From assembly GCF_964199755.1 (NCBI RefSeq), contig NC_133910.1, positions 2,936,501 through 3,000,500 on the forward strand: a stretch of 64,000 nt of DNA, read 5' to 3'. Positions 29,462-41,400 of this stretch are shown here, in pieces (position 1 is the first letter of the stretch; each line of letters starts with the position of its first letter). The DNA is from Larus michahellis (taxonomy: Eukaryota; Chordata; Aves; Charadriiformes; Laridae). The translations under genes were made by a program, and so were the position numbers. The notes under the pieces were generated by a model. That model was not told where the DNA came from, made no database searches, and saw only the letters and a list, made by a program, of their open reading frames with translations.

Positions 29462-32400
29462 ATGTTCGGGGCGGCGGAGGAGGACGATGCCGACTTCCTG
29501 TCCCCCGCCAGCGGGTGAGCGGCCCGGCCACCCTTCCCTTCCCCGCCGCCGTGAGGGGCCGGGCAGGCCGCGGGGCAGCCGTCCCGGTGGAGCCCCTTTG
29601 CGGTCACTGGGCCTGCCGCCCTCTGCGCAGCCTGGGGCTGGGCCTCGGTCCGACCCGGCCCGGCCCGGTGAGCGGCGGGCGGGCCCGCGGCCTTCCCCGC
29701 TCCCCGGGTCTTCTCCGGTCGGCCAGAACCGCCTGGCGGGTGGGGCCCGGGGCGGGTTCCCTCCCGTGACTGGACCTGGGCCCCCCGCTCCCGCGGGGGC
29801 GGAGGGGCAGCCCGGTGCCCCGGGGAAGGGCTCGGGGCCCGGGGCGGGCCCCTCGGTGGGCCCGGCGGGGCGGGAGGGGGCTCCGGGTCTGAGCCCGCTG
29901 CCCGGAGACCCGGGCTGGGTTTTCTCCGTGAGCCCCTTGCAGAAGGGGAAGGGGTCGGTGGGCGAAGTGGGGTGTTTTCACTTAAATAAGGGTGTAATAG
30001 GAGGCCCTGAAAGTGCCGGGGTGGGGGATTTTCAAACAAGGGTGGCTCCTTCAGGCGTGTTCAGTTCAACTTCTGTTGGTACCATTTTCACGCGCAGCAC
30101 ATGCGGGTTTTCTTTCGTTCTGTAACTTATTGCCGTTTGAAGGTTGCTCGGCTCTTGCAGATCAGCAGTGCTCGCTCCTCACCCTCTTTGAGGAGCTTCT
30201 CTTTAACTGATCTTGTAAACCGGTCCTCTCTCTTTTTAGCAAATGGTTATTTTTTTAAAGCATCTCACATAAAATGCTGCAGATCCACTGGTGGTGGTGG
30301 TTGTCCTTTGTGGATTTAGCTCCATAGTTTGAATTATTCACTTGTCCCGTGATACCAGGGGTAAGTGAGCTTCAAGCAGTAAAACTGCAAAGGAGATAAC
30401 CTGTAGGAACAACCTGCTTGTCTGCAGCGTTGAACCTTCTGCCCTTCGACAGAAGAGCATCTGCCCTCGTAAAACTTAATGGGACGCGTTTCAAGAAGAA
30501 AAATCCTAGTGCTGAATGGTGGCTTCTCTGTTTCCGTGTAGGTTTTTTTCAGTTATTGTAACAATTGGCTATTTCATATGCAGGCAGTCTGAGCCATTGC
30601 TTTAAAGTAACTTCCTTTTCGGTGTAGCTGAGGTCCTTGCTTGTTCCTTACAGTAGCTTTTGAGGAAATGAAACACACTCGTACTACTTAGGCCAGCCTC
30701 TTCATCTGAAAGTTCTGCTTATTCAAAATTAAGTGGCTAATTAGTATAGAGCTGTTTAACATGCGTCTCTGCTTATCTCTAAAGTGATGCTAAACACTTT
30801 ATATTTTATATAGCTTATAATTAATGATGTTCTTTATCTATAAAGCCCATGTTAAATAACGTGAATTAATTAGTTTCGTTTTCTAGTGCCAGGTTGGCCT
30901 CTCTCTTTGGTCTGGACCAAACAGTCTCAAGCCATGGGAATGAATTCTTCCAGTACACTGCGCCAAAGCAGCCTAAGAAGGGGCAAACGGCAGCTGGTAA
31001 GTAACGGCTTGAGCGTGGGGAAAAAACTGCAGCACGTGTCTTGCTGGGAGAATGAGGGCCTTTGTGAAGAGCAGCGGTGCAAATAACTCGCTTAGCTTTT
31101 CTTTAATGATATCTTCTTCTTTTGTACCCACTCTGCACCTGGTTACTCTAGAGGCCTTTAGTGACTTTTTGATATCACTCTTTGGGTTTTAATCCTCTTC
31201 TGGAGTTATTTTTCCTTGGGGGAAGGGATGTGTGGTGACATTGTCACTGGCCAGCAGATTTGGCAGTTCTGTGTCACTGAGAGCTCTTCCTGCTTTTTAT
31301 CCTTCAGCAGGTCAGGCAGCCCCGAAGGCTCCTGCGGCCCCAGCAGCTTCAGGAGCACCATCGGTGTTCGTGGCCACTGCAGTTCATGCTTATCGATAGT
31401 AAGTGCAGCAGCAGTTCCCTGCATTACCTGTTAGAGTCGGTGTCCCTGGGACCTTCAGACCTAATTGTAAAGGGAAGATATTTTTGGATGAGTGGGAAGA
31501 GACCGTTGCTTATAGACGTGTGTTTGCATGGTACAAATGCTAGAAAGTGATGCAAGTTTTGGTTATTGTGCTGCAGTTTGAGGTTACGCAGTTGTCAAAT
31601 AAATAGCAAGTTCTGGATTTGGCTGTTACAGGGAACTGCATCCTGGAGTCCTGGTCTGACATTCGCACTTTTTCCAGGTAGCTCTGTCAGATGCTTATGT
31701 CTCATGTTGCCTCATGGAGAACTGAGGCATGAGCATAGGGTGACAGCCGTAGAATTCTCTGTCCGTTTGACACTGCCATCATGTAAAAACCCATCTGTGA
31801 AAAGAGTAGTTTTCAACTCAAACCCCATAATGTATGCTCCTGTAATCTATCAGCAAGCAAGAAAGTTGGTTTCTTTAAGCTGAGAAAGGCTGCCTAACAT
31901 TTTAGGCATGAGGAGAGGGACCTGAACTCTAACGAAGAAAAACTCAGCAACAGCAGAGAGAGATATGAGGTAGGGACGGTTCTGCAGCTGAATGTCTCGC
32001 TTGTCTTCCAGTACAAATGGGCAGTACTTGAAGCAAGGCAAGTATGGAGCGGCTGTAGTGGGGAACCATGCTACTAAAGAGGTGAGAAACACTTCACTAC
32101 TGAACCGTTTTCATGCCGAGAATGCGCTGGTATGAGGCAGTGTTTCTCGGAGCTCACCAGAATGCCTCTGCTTGTGATGTTGGAGGTCGTGGTTCCACTG
32201 CTGCTTACGCCTTCCTGCTCTCCTGGGTTTGCTTATGGCTTACCTTGGCGGCATCTTTCTTTTCCGCGATCCATGAGTTTGTAAGATCTCTTACGATTTG
32301 TGCCTGAAATATTTTGCGTAGTTTCGGGCACCAAACCTTTTCTAATGTTTCTGGAAGTGGTTTTTGATGTTTATTCAGAATGTCTTTGACAACTGGATTA

Positions 32401-35400
32401 CAAATCCGTGCATGCAGAAATCAACATAAAGCAAAATTTTGTCTAATACTACAGATGCTTTGCTTAAGTTTTGTTATTTTGGTATCAAAAATATCTCTCC
32501 TCCCCAATCCTTCCTTCCCAAGTACTGAGCTAAGAACACAGCACCCCGGGGTGCTTGGCGTGTTTAAAAGATACTTTGAATACTCTGATCTGTCCTTGAT
32601 GTTGTTGTTTATGGTGTTTCGTATCCCCCAATTCCTAATTCATGTTGTCTCACTAAGTTGCTTCTGCTTTGGCAAGAGCAAAAAAAAAAAAAAAAAATAA
32701 TGGTAGTTTAGTAAACTAATTCCAGAGTCACTGATGTGAGAAGTGTTCGGGGGCGGCATTTGTGGGGGATTTGGGAAGGACGGGGCTGGCAGAAGGGAGC
32801 TGACACAGTCTTTCTCCGGCTGCCTTTTCATATCGCAACCTGCGCAGCTGGGAACAGTTACCAGATTACTCCCAGTTCAGTACCTAGCTGTGCTGAGCGG
32901 AGGAGTCGTCGCTGCAGGAAAGCACTTTTCCTTACCAGATCTTGTCTAATAGAGCCAAATACGTCAATATAATGTTACATCTGCATTGTTTAGTACTTGA
33001 AAAGCCCTCTCCAACTTATTATTACTCAGTCTTTTACACTGTTTTATGCCTGTATACCATATATTGTGAGTTTTATGTATTCTAGGGTTAGTGCACCATC
33101 TTTTTACACAGTAACTGAGAAAAAATGTAGGATCAGTTAAAGCATCTTGCTTATTGCAAAATAATTAGTTTGAATTGCTTGATTCCTGTAGCTAAATAAA
33201 GCTTGCATATTTTTAAGGGTTTTTAATAGGTGTTACAAAGTTGTGTTTAGTATTTTTGCTGTGAAAAATGCTGCTGCAAGGTGTATTTGGCAAATAAATG
33301 CTGTTGCCTTAGGCTCAGAATTTGCCAAAGCACATTAGAATTGAAGACGTTTTGAGTTTCTGTTGTTTCTTCTTCTTCCCTGCCCAATTCCTTGTGGAAT
33401 CCAGTACAGGATCCTCCTTTACATCAGCCAGCAGCAACAGATCGCAGCTGCAAGGATCCATCCAGGCTTCGTACTCACGGTAAGAGTTTGCATTAGAAAA
33501 ACATCCCATGATTTGTATTGTTCATGGCAGACAGGAGTTGACTGAAATGCTTTCGTAAGTCTTAGATGATAGCCTTTGAGATCAAACATCTGCCTGACAC
33601 AGCAAGAGGTGTCACAGGGACTGTTTTGCTCCTCCCCGAAATGTGTATTGCACAAGAGACTGTTACAGAATCACAGAATGGTTCGGGTCGGAAGGGACCT
33701 TAAAGACCATCTAGTTCCAACCCCCCTGCCCTGGGCAGGGACACCTCCCACCAGCCCAGGCTGCTCGAAGCCCCGTCCAGCCTGGCCTTGAACCCCTCCA
33801 GGGATGGGCCATTGACAACTTCCCTGGGCAACCTGTTCCAGTGCCTCACCACCCCCACAGTAAAGAATTTTTTCCTGATATCCCATCTAAATCTCCCCTC
33901 TTTCAGTTTGAGGCCGTTACCCCATGTCCTATCATTACACTCCCTGATCCAGAGTCCCTCCCCATCCTTCCTGTAGGCCCCTTTTAGGGACTGGAGGGGG
34001 CTCTAAGGTCTCCCCGGAGCCTTCTCTTCTCCAGGCTGAACCCCACCAGCTCTCTCAGCCTGTCCTCACGGCAGAGGGGCTCCAGCCCTCGGATCATCAA
34101 CCTTTTACATCTTACATCTGCCTTTCGCAGAGCACTTCATCAGTATGTTTCATAATGCAAGTTCATACGCTGTAGGAGGTCTACGACTGCCTCTAGATCA
34201 CAGAGGAGATGCTTTGAGTTTTACAGTCCTACAATGGATAGAAACAGAACAAAATTACTCTTGCTTATAATTTGTAGTTAAGTGACTGAAAGAATACGAC
34301 TGAGCAAGCAGAAGGAAATGATAGCAAGGAAGTGTTTTCTCTCTGAAATTTGACACTCAGCATTTTTTTGCTGATAAGAACAATTTGGAGCATTGTAAGT
34401 CCTAAAACAGGATCTCTCGGGAAGTTCTGGTTTCTGCCGGTTTTACAGAAAATCAGTGTGTTGATTTATGGTCTTAGTTTGTCATCAGGTGACTTAAAAT
34501 TTCTTGATTAGATAGATGGAAACTCTACTCTGAAATAGAATTTCAGTCCAAATTTCTGACCAGGATGCTAGTTTGCTCTTTAGTTTTGTAAGTGCATTTT
34601 GAAAGATGAATGGGTTATGTACTCAGCTAGCGGTGACATGGATTTTTAGAAGTGAGGAAAGAGTAACTCCTCCAGTCAGTTCTGGGAGTCTAAATATAAT
34701 GAACGTTTATGAAAAGGGGATTACTTAGACTTAAAAATCTCAGTATATTTTATAGAACTGAGCTTCAAAGATGCTTGTGAAAGCTTTCACCATCTTGTGA
34801 AAGCTGCATCATCTATGAAGAAGCTGCATCTCTTTGCTCAAGTATTTGGGTTACAATAATGAGCACATAAATAAAAGCTGATTTGTACATTATGAACCAG
34901 GGTAGTAATACAGCAGGATTCTTCCTGTGCTTCATTTCAGCACCTCTTATTTCAAGCTTGTTTTGGATGTGGATTTTTTTTTTTATTTTAGTTGAGCGCA
35001 TCTTTTCACGTATAACATAGGACTGATTTCCTTTCCCACAGGTTCAACCCAACAATTACAGTACGTTCTATGATGACCAGAGACAAAACTGGTCCATCAT
35101 GTTTGAGTCAGAAAAGGCAGCAATGGATTTCAGTAAACAGGTAACCACCTTCTCTGTTAGTGCAAGGTGTGACTTGCTGGCCCGTTTGGAACAAGGGGCA
35201 AGTCAGGGTGTATCTCTGGGAGCACCTTGTTGCTGAAGGGCTCTAAGTCAGAGTTGTACTTTTTCCATTGAAGTTCAACTTTGAGTATCTGCGTGGCTGT
35301 GAGTGAGGCAGATCTGTGATGAGCCTGGCTGAGTTTTGTTCATCAGATTCAGGCCTCTCTGAGGCAGGGAACGTGTTCCTTCTGATGGGATTTGTAATCG

Positions 35401-38400
35401 AGATTCTCAAGTACTGTAAGACCAATGGTTCTGTAGAGCAGAGGATATTTACTTACATAGCTCAGCAAAATTCAGCACAAGGGAACATGGAATGCCGCTT
35501 AAGTGCATCTATAACCTGGGCTTGATCAGAACAGTAAGAAGCGGATCAGATGGGTAATGAGTCACAGTGGAACTTGCCACTCGGTTTTAGTGGCCAGAGA
35601 CGTTGACAGGCTTTCCTTCTGCAGGTCTGCATTGCCAAATGCAACAGCTCCCCAGTCCTCGACTCAGTCCTCTACCAGGATCTCGTTCTTGGAGAAGGGC
35701 AGGGAGTAGAAGGAGGAGACTCTCTGGAGGTTGCCTATACGGGTTGGCTGTTCCAGAACAACGGGCTTGGACAGGTAAAGACATTTCTCCTAATACTGAG
35801 CGAGTGTGATGGTCCCTGGAAGGAGCCTGCCCCAGCTAGCATAGTATTGGTGCTGATGTGAAAGGTATTTTTTCAGTCACTTATGGCACCGTAAGTGGCG
35901 TCATATGTGTTACCCATAGAATAATAAGGGATTCCATACCATTCAGGAGGAGGTGATTGAGATGTTTTAACATTCATAGTCACTCTCACACATTAATGTT
36001 AATGAAAACGGTGAGAAGGAACTATGCTCCTTTGGAAACAGCTTGAGGAGTCATAAGAAGGGCCTTGTCTGACACAAAGTCCATCTCCAAATGTTAACAG
36101 AACAAGATTGCTTTTACATCCTCTACAGCTGTGTCCAATCCAGCTTGCTAATAAGCAAAAGAAATGCTTTGGTGTTTCAAGGCGTTACCTTTAAAATATT
36201 TCTGGTTTTACTATTAGCGAAATTCATCCATCCAAATAGCATTTGCATCCATCTGCAGTTGAATCTTTTTGTTATAGAAAAGGCTTTCTGTTTTTCATCT
36301 TCAGGGGATTTTTTGTTTTTCTTGACCTCCCTGGCCTGTTTATGTACCAATGGTACGTAGCAGAGCTTAATTCTGATCTCCTGAAAGAGTTGTTCAGCTG
36401 CGTATGTCTTAGTTTAATGTACAAAACTTCTAGACTTGCTGCTTGATATAAGCCTGTTGTGTAGTGTTTTACTTGCCCAATCCTGTTCTGACCATCACGC
36501 TCAAAGCAGTCTTAAAGTCTCCAGCTGTCACTCACTTTAAGAAATCGTACTGTGCAATGGACTAGAAGCTCTAGTTCTGTCTTATGTCTGTGGAGAGTTA
36601 ATTTTGGAGGTAGCAGAATGGGAAATAGCACAGAAGAGATTGTAAGAGTTTATGGAATATGTAAAGTAGTGTGCAGAATTTTGAAACAGTTGGGAAATGT
36701 ATGTGTATTGTGTTTTTCTTCTTCAACCCTCTAGGTGTTTGACTCAAATGTTAACAAAGACAAGCTGTTGCGGCTAAAGCTGGGATCTGGAAAGGTCATC
36801 AAGGTAGAACTTCTGGCACTTTCATTATAATAATTGAAGTCTCCAAGCTTTGAATTACTGAAGGCCATGTTCAGGATTCCTATACGCTATTTCTGTTAGA
36901 TGTTTCATTTGATAGGAAACACTCTGTAGCAGTGGCTTACTCAAACTTTATTTTCTTCTTAATTTGCACAGTAAAGCCAAGTCTTCTTCTCAATGGCAGC
37001 GTTAGAAAGAAGTTGTCCTGTATGATAAAAAGGAAGCTTCCTGTTTTCAGGAGCTGGTTTTTTTGGGGGGGGGTTGTCTTTGTTTTCCTGAAAGTCACTT
37101 AAGGCATTACCTTGTTCTTGGGAAACGCTCTTTCTAAAGGAGGATTTCAATTTGAGAACTTCAGATTCTTCCCCACTCATTGTGCCTGCGAAGCAGAGCA
37201 GCAGATAGCTCTGATAACAACAGCTGGGAGAAGGGCATGAGAGGGTGAAGACAACTGACAGGTTTTAGGATGGTCTAGTAAAAGACACTGCCTAGAGTGG
37301 TTTTAGCCTCTAAGTCAAATTGTGATGGTTTTGACTGTAATAATTTTTCAGTCCGGGTGGTGTGGTTATGTTATTCCATAAAATCAGGTTGTGAATTGGA
37401 GATGCTTTTGTCGGGTCACTTCCATTACCTGTGTAATTCATATATGCCCTGTTAGAAGATGCGCTATTTTTCTACTTTATGGTTTTTTAATGCGTATCTT
37501 ATTAATGTTGCCTGGGTGTAGTAGTCGTCCTGTTAAATACTGGCGTCCATTTGACAGTTTGCATTGCTCCGATTTCTAAATCTCCTTCGCTACGACCATT
37601 TTCTGTGGGTGCTTTGTAAATTCAGAAGTGATCTCGGTGACGTGGAGTCCGTCCTTTCACAGCATGCGGAGAGGGGTCACCACTGTGTGCCCTGCAAACC
37701 ACACGCAACTGCAGAATTTGTGCACCCAGCACAGCATGCAGTTCTTTTCTTCAGGATGTCACAGCATGAGCTGCGAGAGCTGCTTAAGTTACGATATTTA
37801 ACACTTGAACCAGGTTTCTGGAACCATATGGAGTCCTGAAAGCCTCCAGCCTTCATGCTGGAGATTGCCGAATCTGTTTGATTTAGTTATGAATGTGTTG
37901 GGAGCTGCATCTTTAAATTGCAACATTAGTTTGGAAATATAATTGGCCATTATGACTCTTTGTAGGACAAAGGTTTAGTGCTGCAGACTGAGAATGAATA
38001 GGATTTTACAAGAATCTCTCTGTGTTCTGGAATCTTCTGCCTGAAGCAGTCTAAATCAGTGTAATTAAAAGAAACTCTAATGTTACTGGTGAAACCGTTC
38101 GCTTTCTCTTCTGTTATGTCTCTGAAAACCAAAGGGCTGGGAAGAAGGAATGATGGGGATGAAGAAAGGAGGACGAAGGTATCTCATTATTCCTCCGGCG
38201 TGGGCCTACGGGGCTCAGGGAGTGGCTGGCCGCGTCCCTCCAGACTCTACTCTAGTTTTCGAGGTGGAAGTTAGGCGGGTGAGTGTCTCCTGCCAAGTGT
38301 TTATTTTACATCTGCGTTGTGGCTGTTGGGTGGCCGTGTCTGTTTGCAAGGTGAAAACCTGTTGTTGACATGAGAACTACAGCTCAGAAACTGTTATAAA

Positions 38401-41400
38401 CCATACACCTCAGGAAGATACATATCTTTAATTTAAAAAAAAAAAAACCCAAAGCACAAAACCCTAAACCCAAAAAATCCCTCTGGGCTGTTTACTAAGA
38501 CATGTCTGTTCTGACTGTCTTGGGATCTTTTCATTGTCTTATTTGTGAGTCACTTGGGAAAACAAAATACTCACAGTGAGGAATGATGGGATATAAAGAC
38601 TCAGCTTCTCCAGTTCTGAATCAGTTCTGTGCTTCTACTTGAAGTGCATGAGCTTGGCCAAGGAGTGGTCATCAAAAGTAACAAGTTGCTGAAAACTTTT
38701 TTTGGGAACCCAGAAAAATATCTTTTTTTATTACGTGCTTTTTAAGGTGAAGTTGGTAAAGGAATGCTCTGGTTCGGATGGACAGAGTGTTAGTTCAAGG
38801 GATTCTCCTGCACCTTCTCCAGTACCCAATTCAGATGGTTTCTCTGCAGACGCTGGTTTGTTGCCTCCATCTACGATACCTCCGAAGCCCGGGTAAGGGG
38901 CAGCATGTTTAAAACAACTTTCTGTATTAAAAGATGGCAATGCTCATAAACACCTGGCACAGTGCTGCCTTAACACGTCACTTGGCAAACGTGGGTCCTC
39001 TGTCTGCCAGCTTAGTGCCGTCAGTGTGGCAGAAGAATGCTTGCTAGCAAGAATTGCAGGGAACTTTCGGCTTGAATGCTGACTTTCAGATTTCAAGAAA
39101 TTGAGATGGGCACAGATGAAAGAAGTCATTCCTCTGCAGACAGGTGTAATTAAGCCGTACGGGTACTGCTACAACAGCTTTCTCATCACAGGTGTAATGG
39201 CTGATTTTGTTTAATTGCAAATTTTACGCTGTCATTTATTTCTTAAATTGAGTAAATGAGCCGGTCATCCTTTTTGAGGAGTTCGAGTATAAGTGCTGGT
39301 TTTGCTGCCCTAAGTAGTATTTTGTTATTGGACTTGGTTAAAATTGTACCAGAATGTGGTCATTACAGCAATCAACAAAATCATCTTCTGTAGTCAGCTG
39401 TCCTACAGCCATGGAGCTTCCCCATAATGATGTTCTGAAATCTACAGATAATGTTGCAAAGAATCTTCCAAAAGTCAGCTAAGAGAAATGCTCACGATAT
39501 AAGAAGTCGTTTTTCGTTAGAGGGAGGTGTATTTGACAGTATTTAGAAATGCGGAATACTGGATGCTGAATTTCATCTGTGTTAATCTCCAATATCAACG
39601 TACACCCGTTTGGCTTTCCAGGGAGCCAGCTGTTCGGGCCAAGTCAAACTCCCTCAGCGAACAGCTAGCAGTAAGTGGTGTTGGGTTTTTTTTCCTAATG
39701 AATTTGAAGCCCTGAGTAGGGAAGGTTGGTTTCAGCTCTGCGTTCAGTGTTGCTGAAGGTAAAGCGAACGTCACGCAAGCAAGACGCTCGGAAACGTTCA
39801 CCTTACTAACAGCAGATCAGGGCCTTGCTTTCAAAGGGATTGGCAGAACGTGAGGAACCTCAGTCCCAGCTCCTGCTGACCACGGGGGTGCTCACACGGC
39901 TAGTTGTTTTCCTTGGATAAATGGACAAATTTAAAATGGATAACAAAGAGTAATTGGGACGTTAAGTATAAGTTTATACAGCTACATGAGAAAAAGATGC
40001 TGTGCATGTGTCTCAGGATAGAAGAAGCTTCTAAACAGCTTCCTCAACACGTTTTCTTCTTGTTGCTGTGTTTTGTGCAGGGACAGATATTTTTTTTTTC
40101 TATGTAAAAATCCACAGTGTTATCTTGTGCGCTTGAAAATAATTTTCTCACGCAGTCATTGAAAAATTGAAAGAACCAGAATAATTAAGTCAGTAACTTA
40201 GAAGAGTCTAATCCTGATAAATGTCTCTGTAATGTCTGAAAAGCCTGGGCTGAGAGGCAAAGGAAGAGTAACTGCAAACATTTCTTTTAGAATCCAGACG
40301 TAGCAAAGGCAAAGCTCATTTCTCGGATGGCTAAAATGGGACAGCCCATGCTGCCATTCCTTGCCGGCCCAGCGGGAAGTCAGCTTGACTCCAGCGACTC
40401 GGAAATAGAGGTATGTCACCAGTCACAGAAGTGTGATGATGCTTTTTCTACAGTGTGAATTCCTTAAAGAGGAGTCCAAGAAATAGTTCTCCCTTTGTAC
40501 AGGAAAGCGCGCTCTGTTTCTGTGGCAAGAAGGTTTAATGATTCCACTGTTCCGATCTAGTTCCGTCGGGTTAATTGGATAACACCGAGTCTCAAGTGAC
40601 CTTGGGTTCAAAGCATTTGCTCGTTCTCTAGCATTCCTTGTAATATACAGAAATGTTTTTAGGATCCAAATACGCTGAGAGGGACGGCGCAGCCAGTGGC
40701 TTCATCTTCCATGAGACCATCGCAGCCAGCTCACGCGGTACTGCCCACGGTGTCCACACAAGGTAACGTGCTGCTCAGCCTGGGATCGGTATAGAGACAT
40801 TTCCCCTTTGCAGGCTTCGAGTACAAGGGCTGTGCAACCAGAGGACGCCTTTCGGGAACTGAAATAGGAACTGGTAGATAGCTCCTCATAACGCTTGCTG
40901 ATCCAAAGGTGGACTAATTCAAAAAGCACAAGACCGAAGTCCTTGGAGCAAGTCTTCATTGTGATTACTGCTTGAGGAGGAGCAGGCACGGTGCGTGAGC
41001 TGCTCTGTCATCGTGTGTGCTGGGGTGGCACTGAGACTTCTAGGGCATCTGATTCGTAAATGGAACTGTTACAAATCCTTTCCTGGCAAGCAGAAATTTT
41101 TTGTTTGTTTGTTTGAAAATGATGGAAATAATAGCGAAGGCCATCAGAGCGCTGGTAGCTCTGGAGTGGGCTTGACCTGTCTTCCCGTGATGGAATAGCC
41201 ATGTCAGCTGCTGGTCAGCTGAGCGGTCAGTAGAGTCAGGGTGAGTAACGTCTTGTGTCAGTAAACTTCAGAGCCACCTTTGTTTGAGTGAAAAGAGGTT
41301 GTCTAAATGTAGCTAAAAGTGCAATTTCTGTGGAGGATGACGCTTTTCTTGACCTTTTATGACTTGGTTGACTGGGTTTAATTTTCACAAGGCTGCAGGC

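Larger units (their letters stand above)
28715..29960. promoter_or_regulatory. CpG-island bidirectional promoter of SLC31A1 and FKBP15
   Basis: Base composition changes sharply near 28.7 kb to a CpG-dense, GC-rich stretch that runs past FKBP15 exon 1. The FKBP15 ATG (29462, plus) and the likely SLC31A1 exon 1 donor (29236, minus) are about 225 bases apart, facing away from each other. No TATA box is evident. Mammals have the same head-to-head pair, so coordinated transcription from one island is expected. Start sites are not visible in sequence alone. Confidence 0.85.

Noticed and set aside
28733-29518. 261-codon plus-strand open frame running in frame into the FKBP15 start
   Set aside because: It is CpG-island sequence lacking stops. 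It overlaps the opposite-strand exon 1 and donor of SLC31A1, has random Pro/Arg/Gly composition, and FKBP15 family proteins begin at the ATG at 29462.
29209-30039. 276-codon minus-strand open frame over the promoter and FKBP15 exon 1
   Set aside because: GC-driven chance frame with Pro/Arg/Gly-rich composition and no domain. The minus-strand transcript here should splice at 29236.
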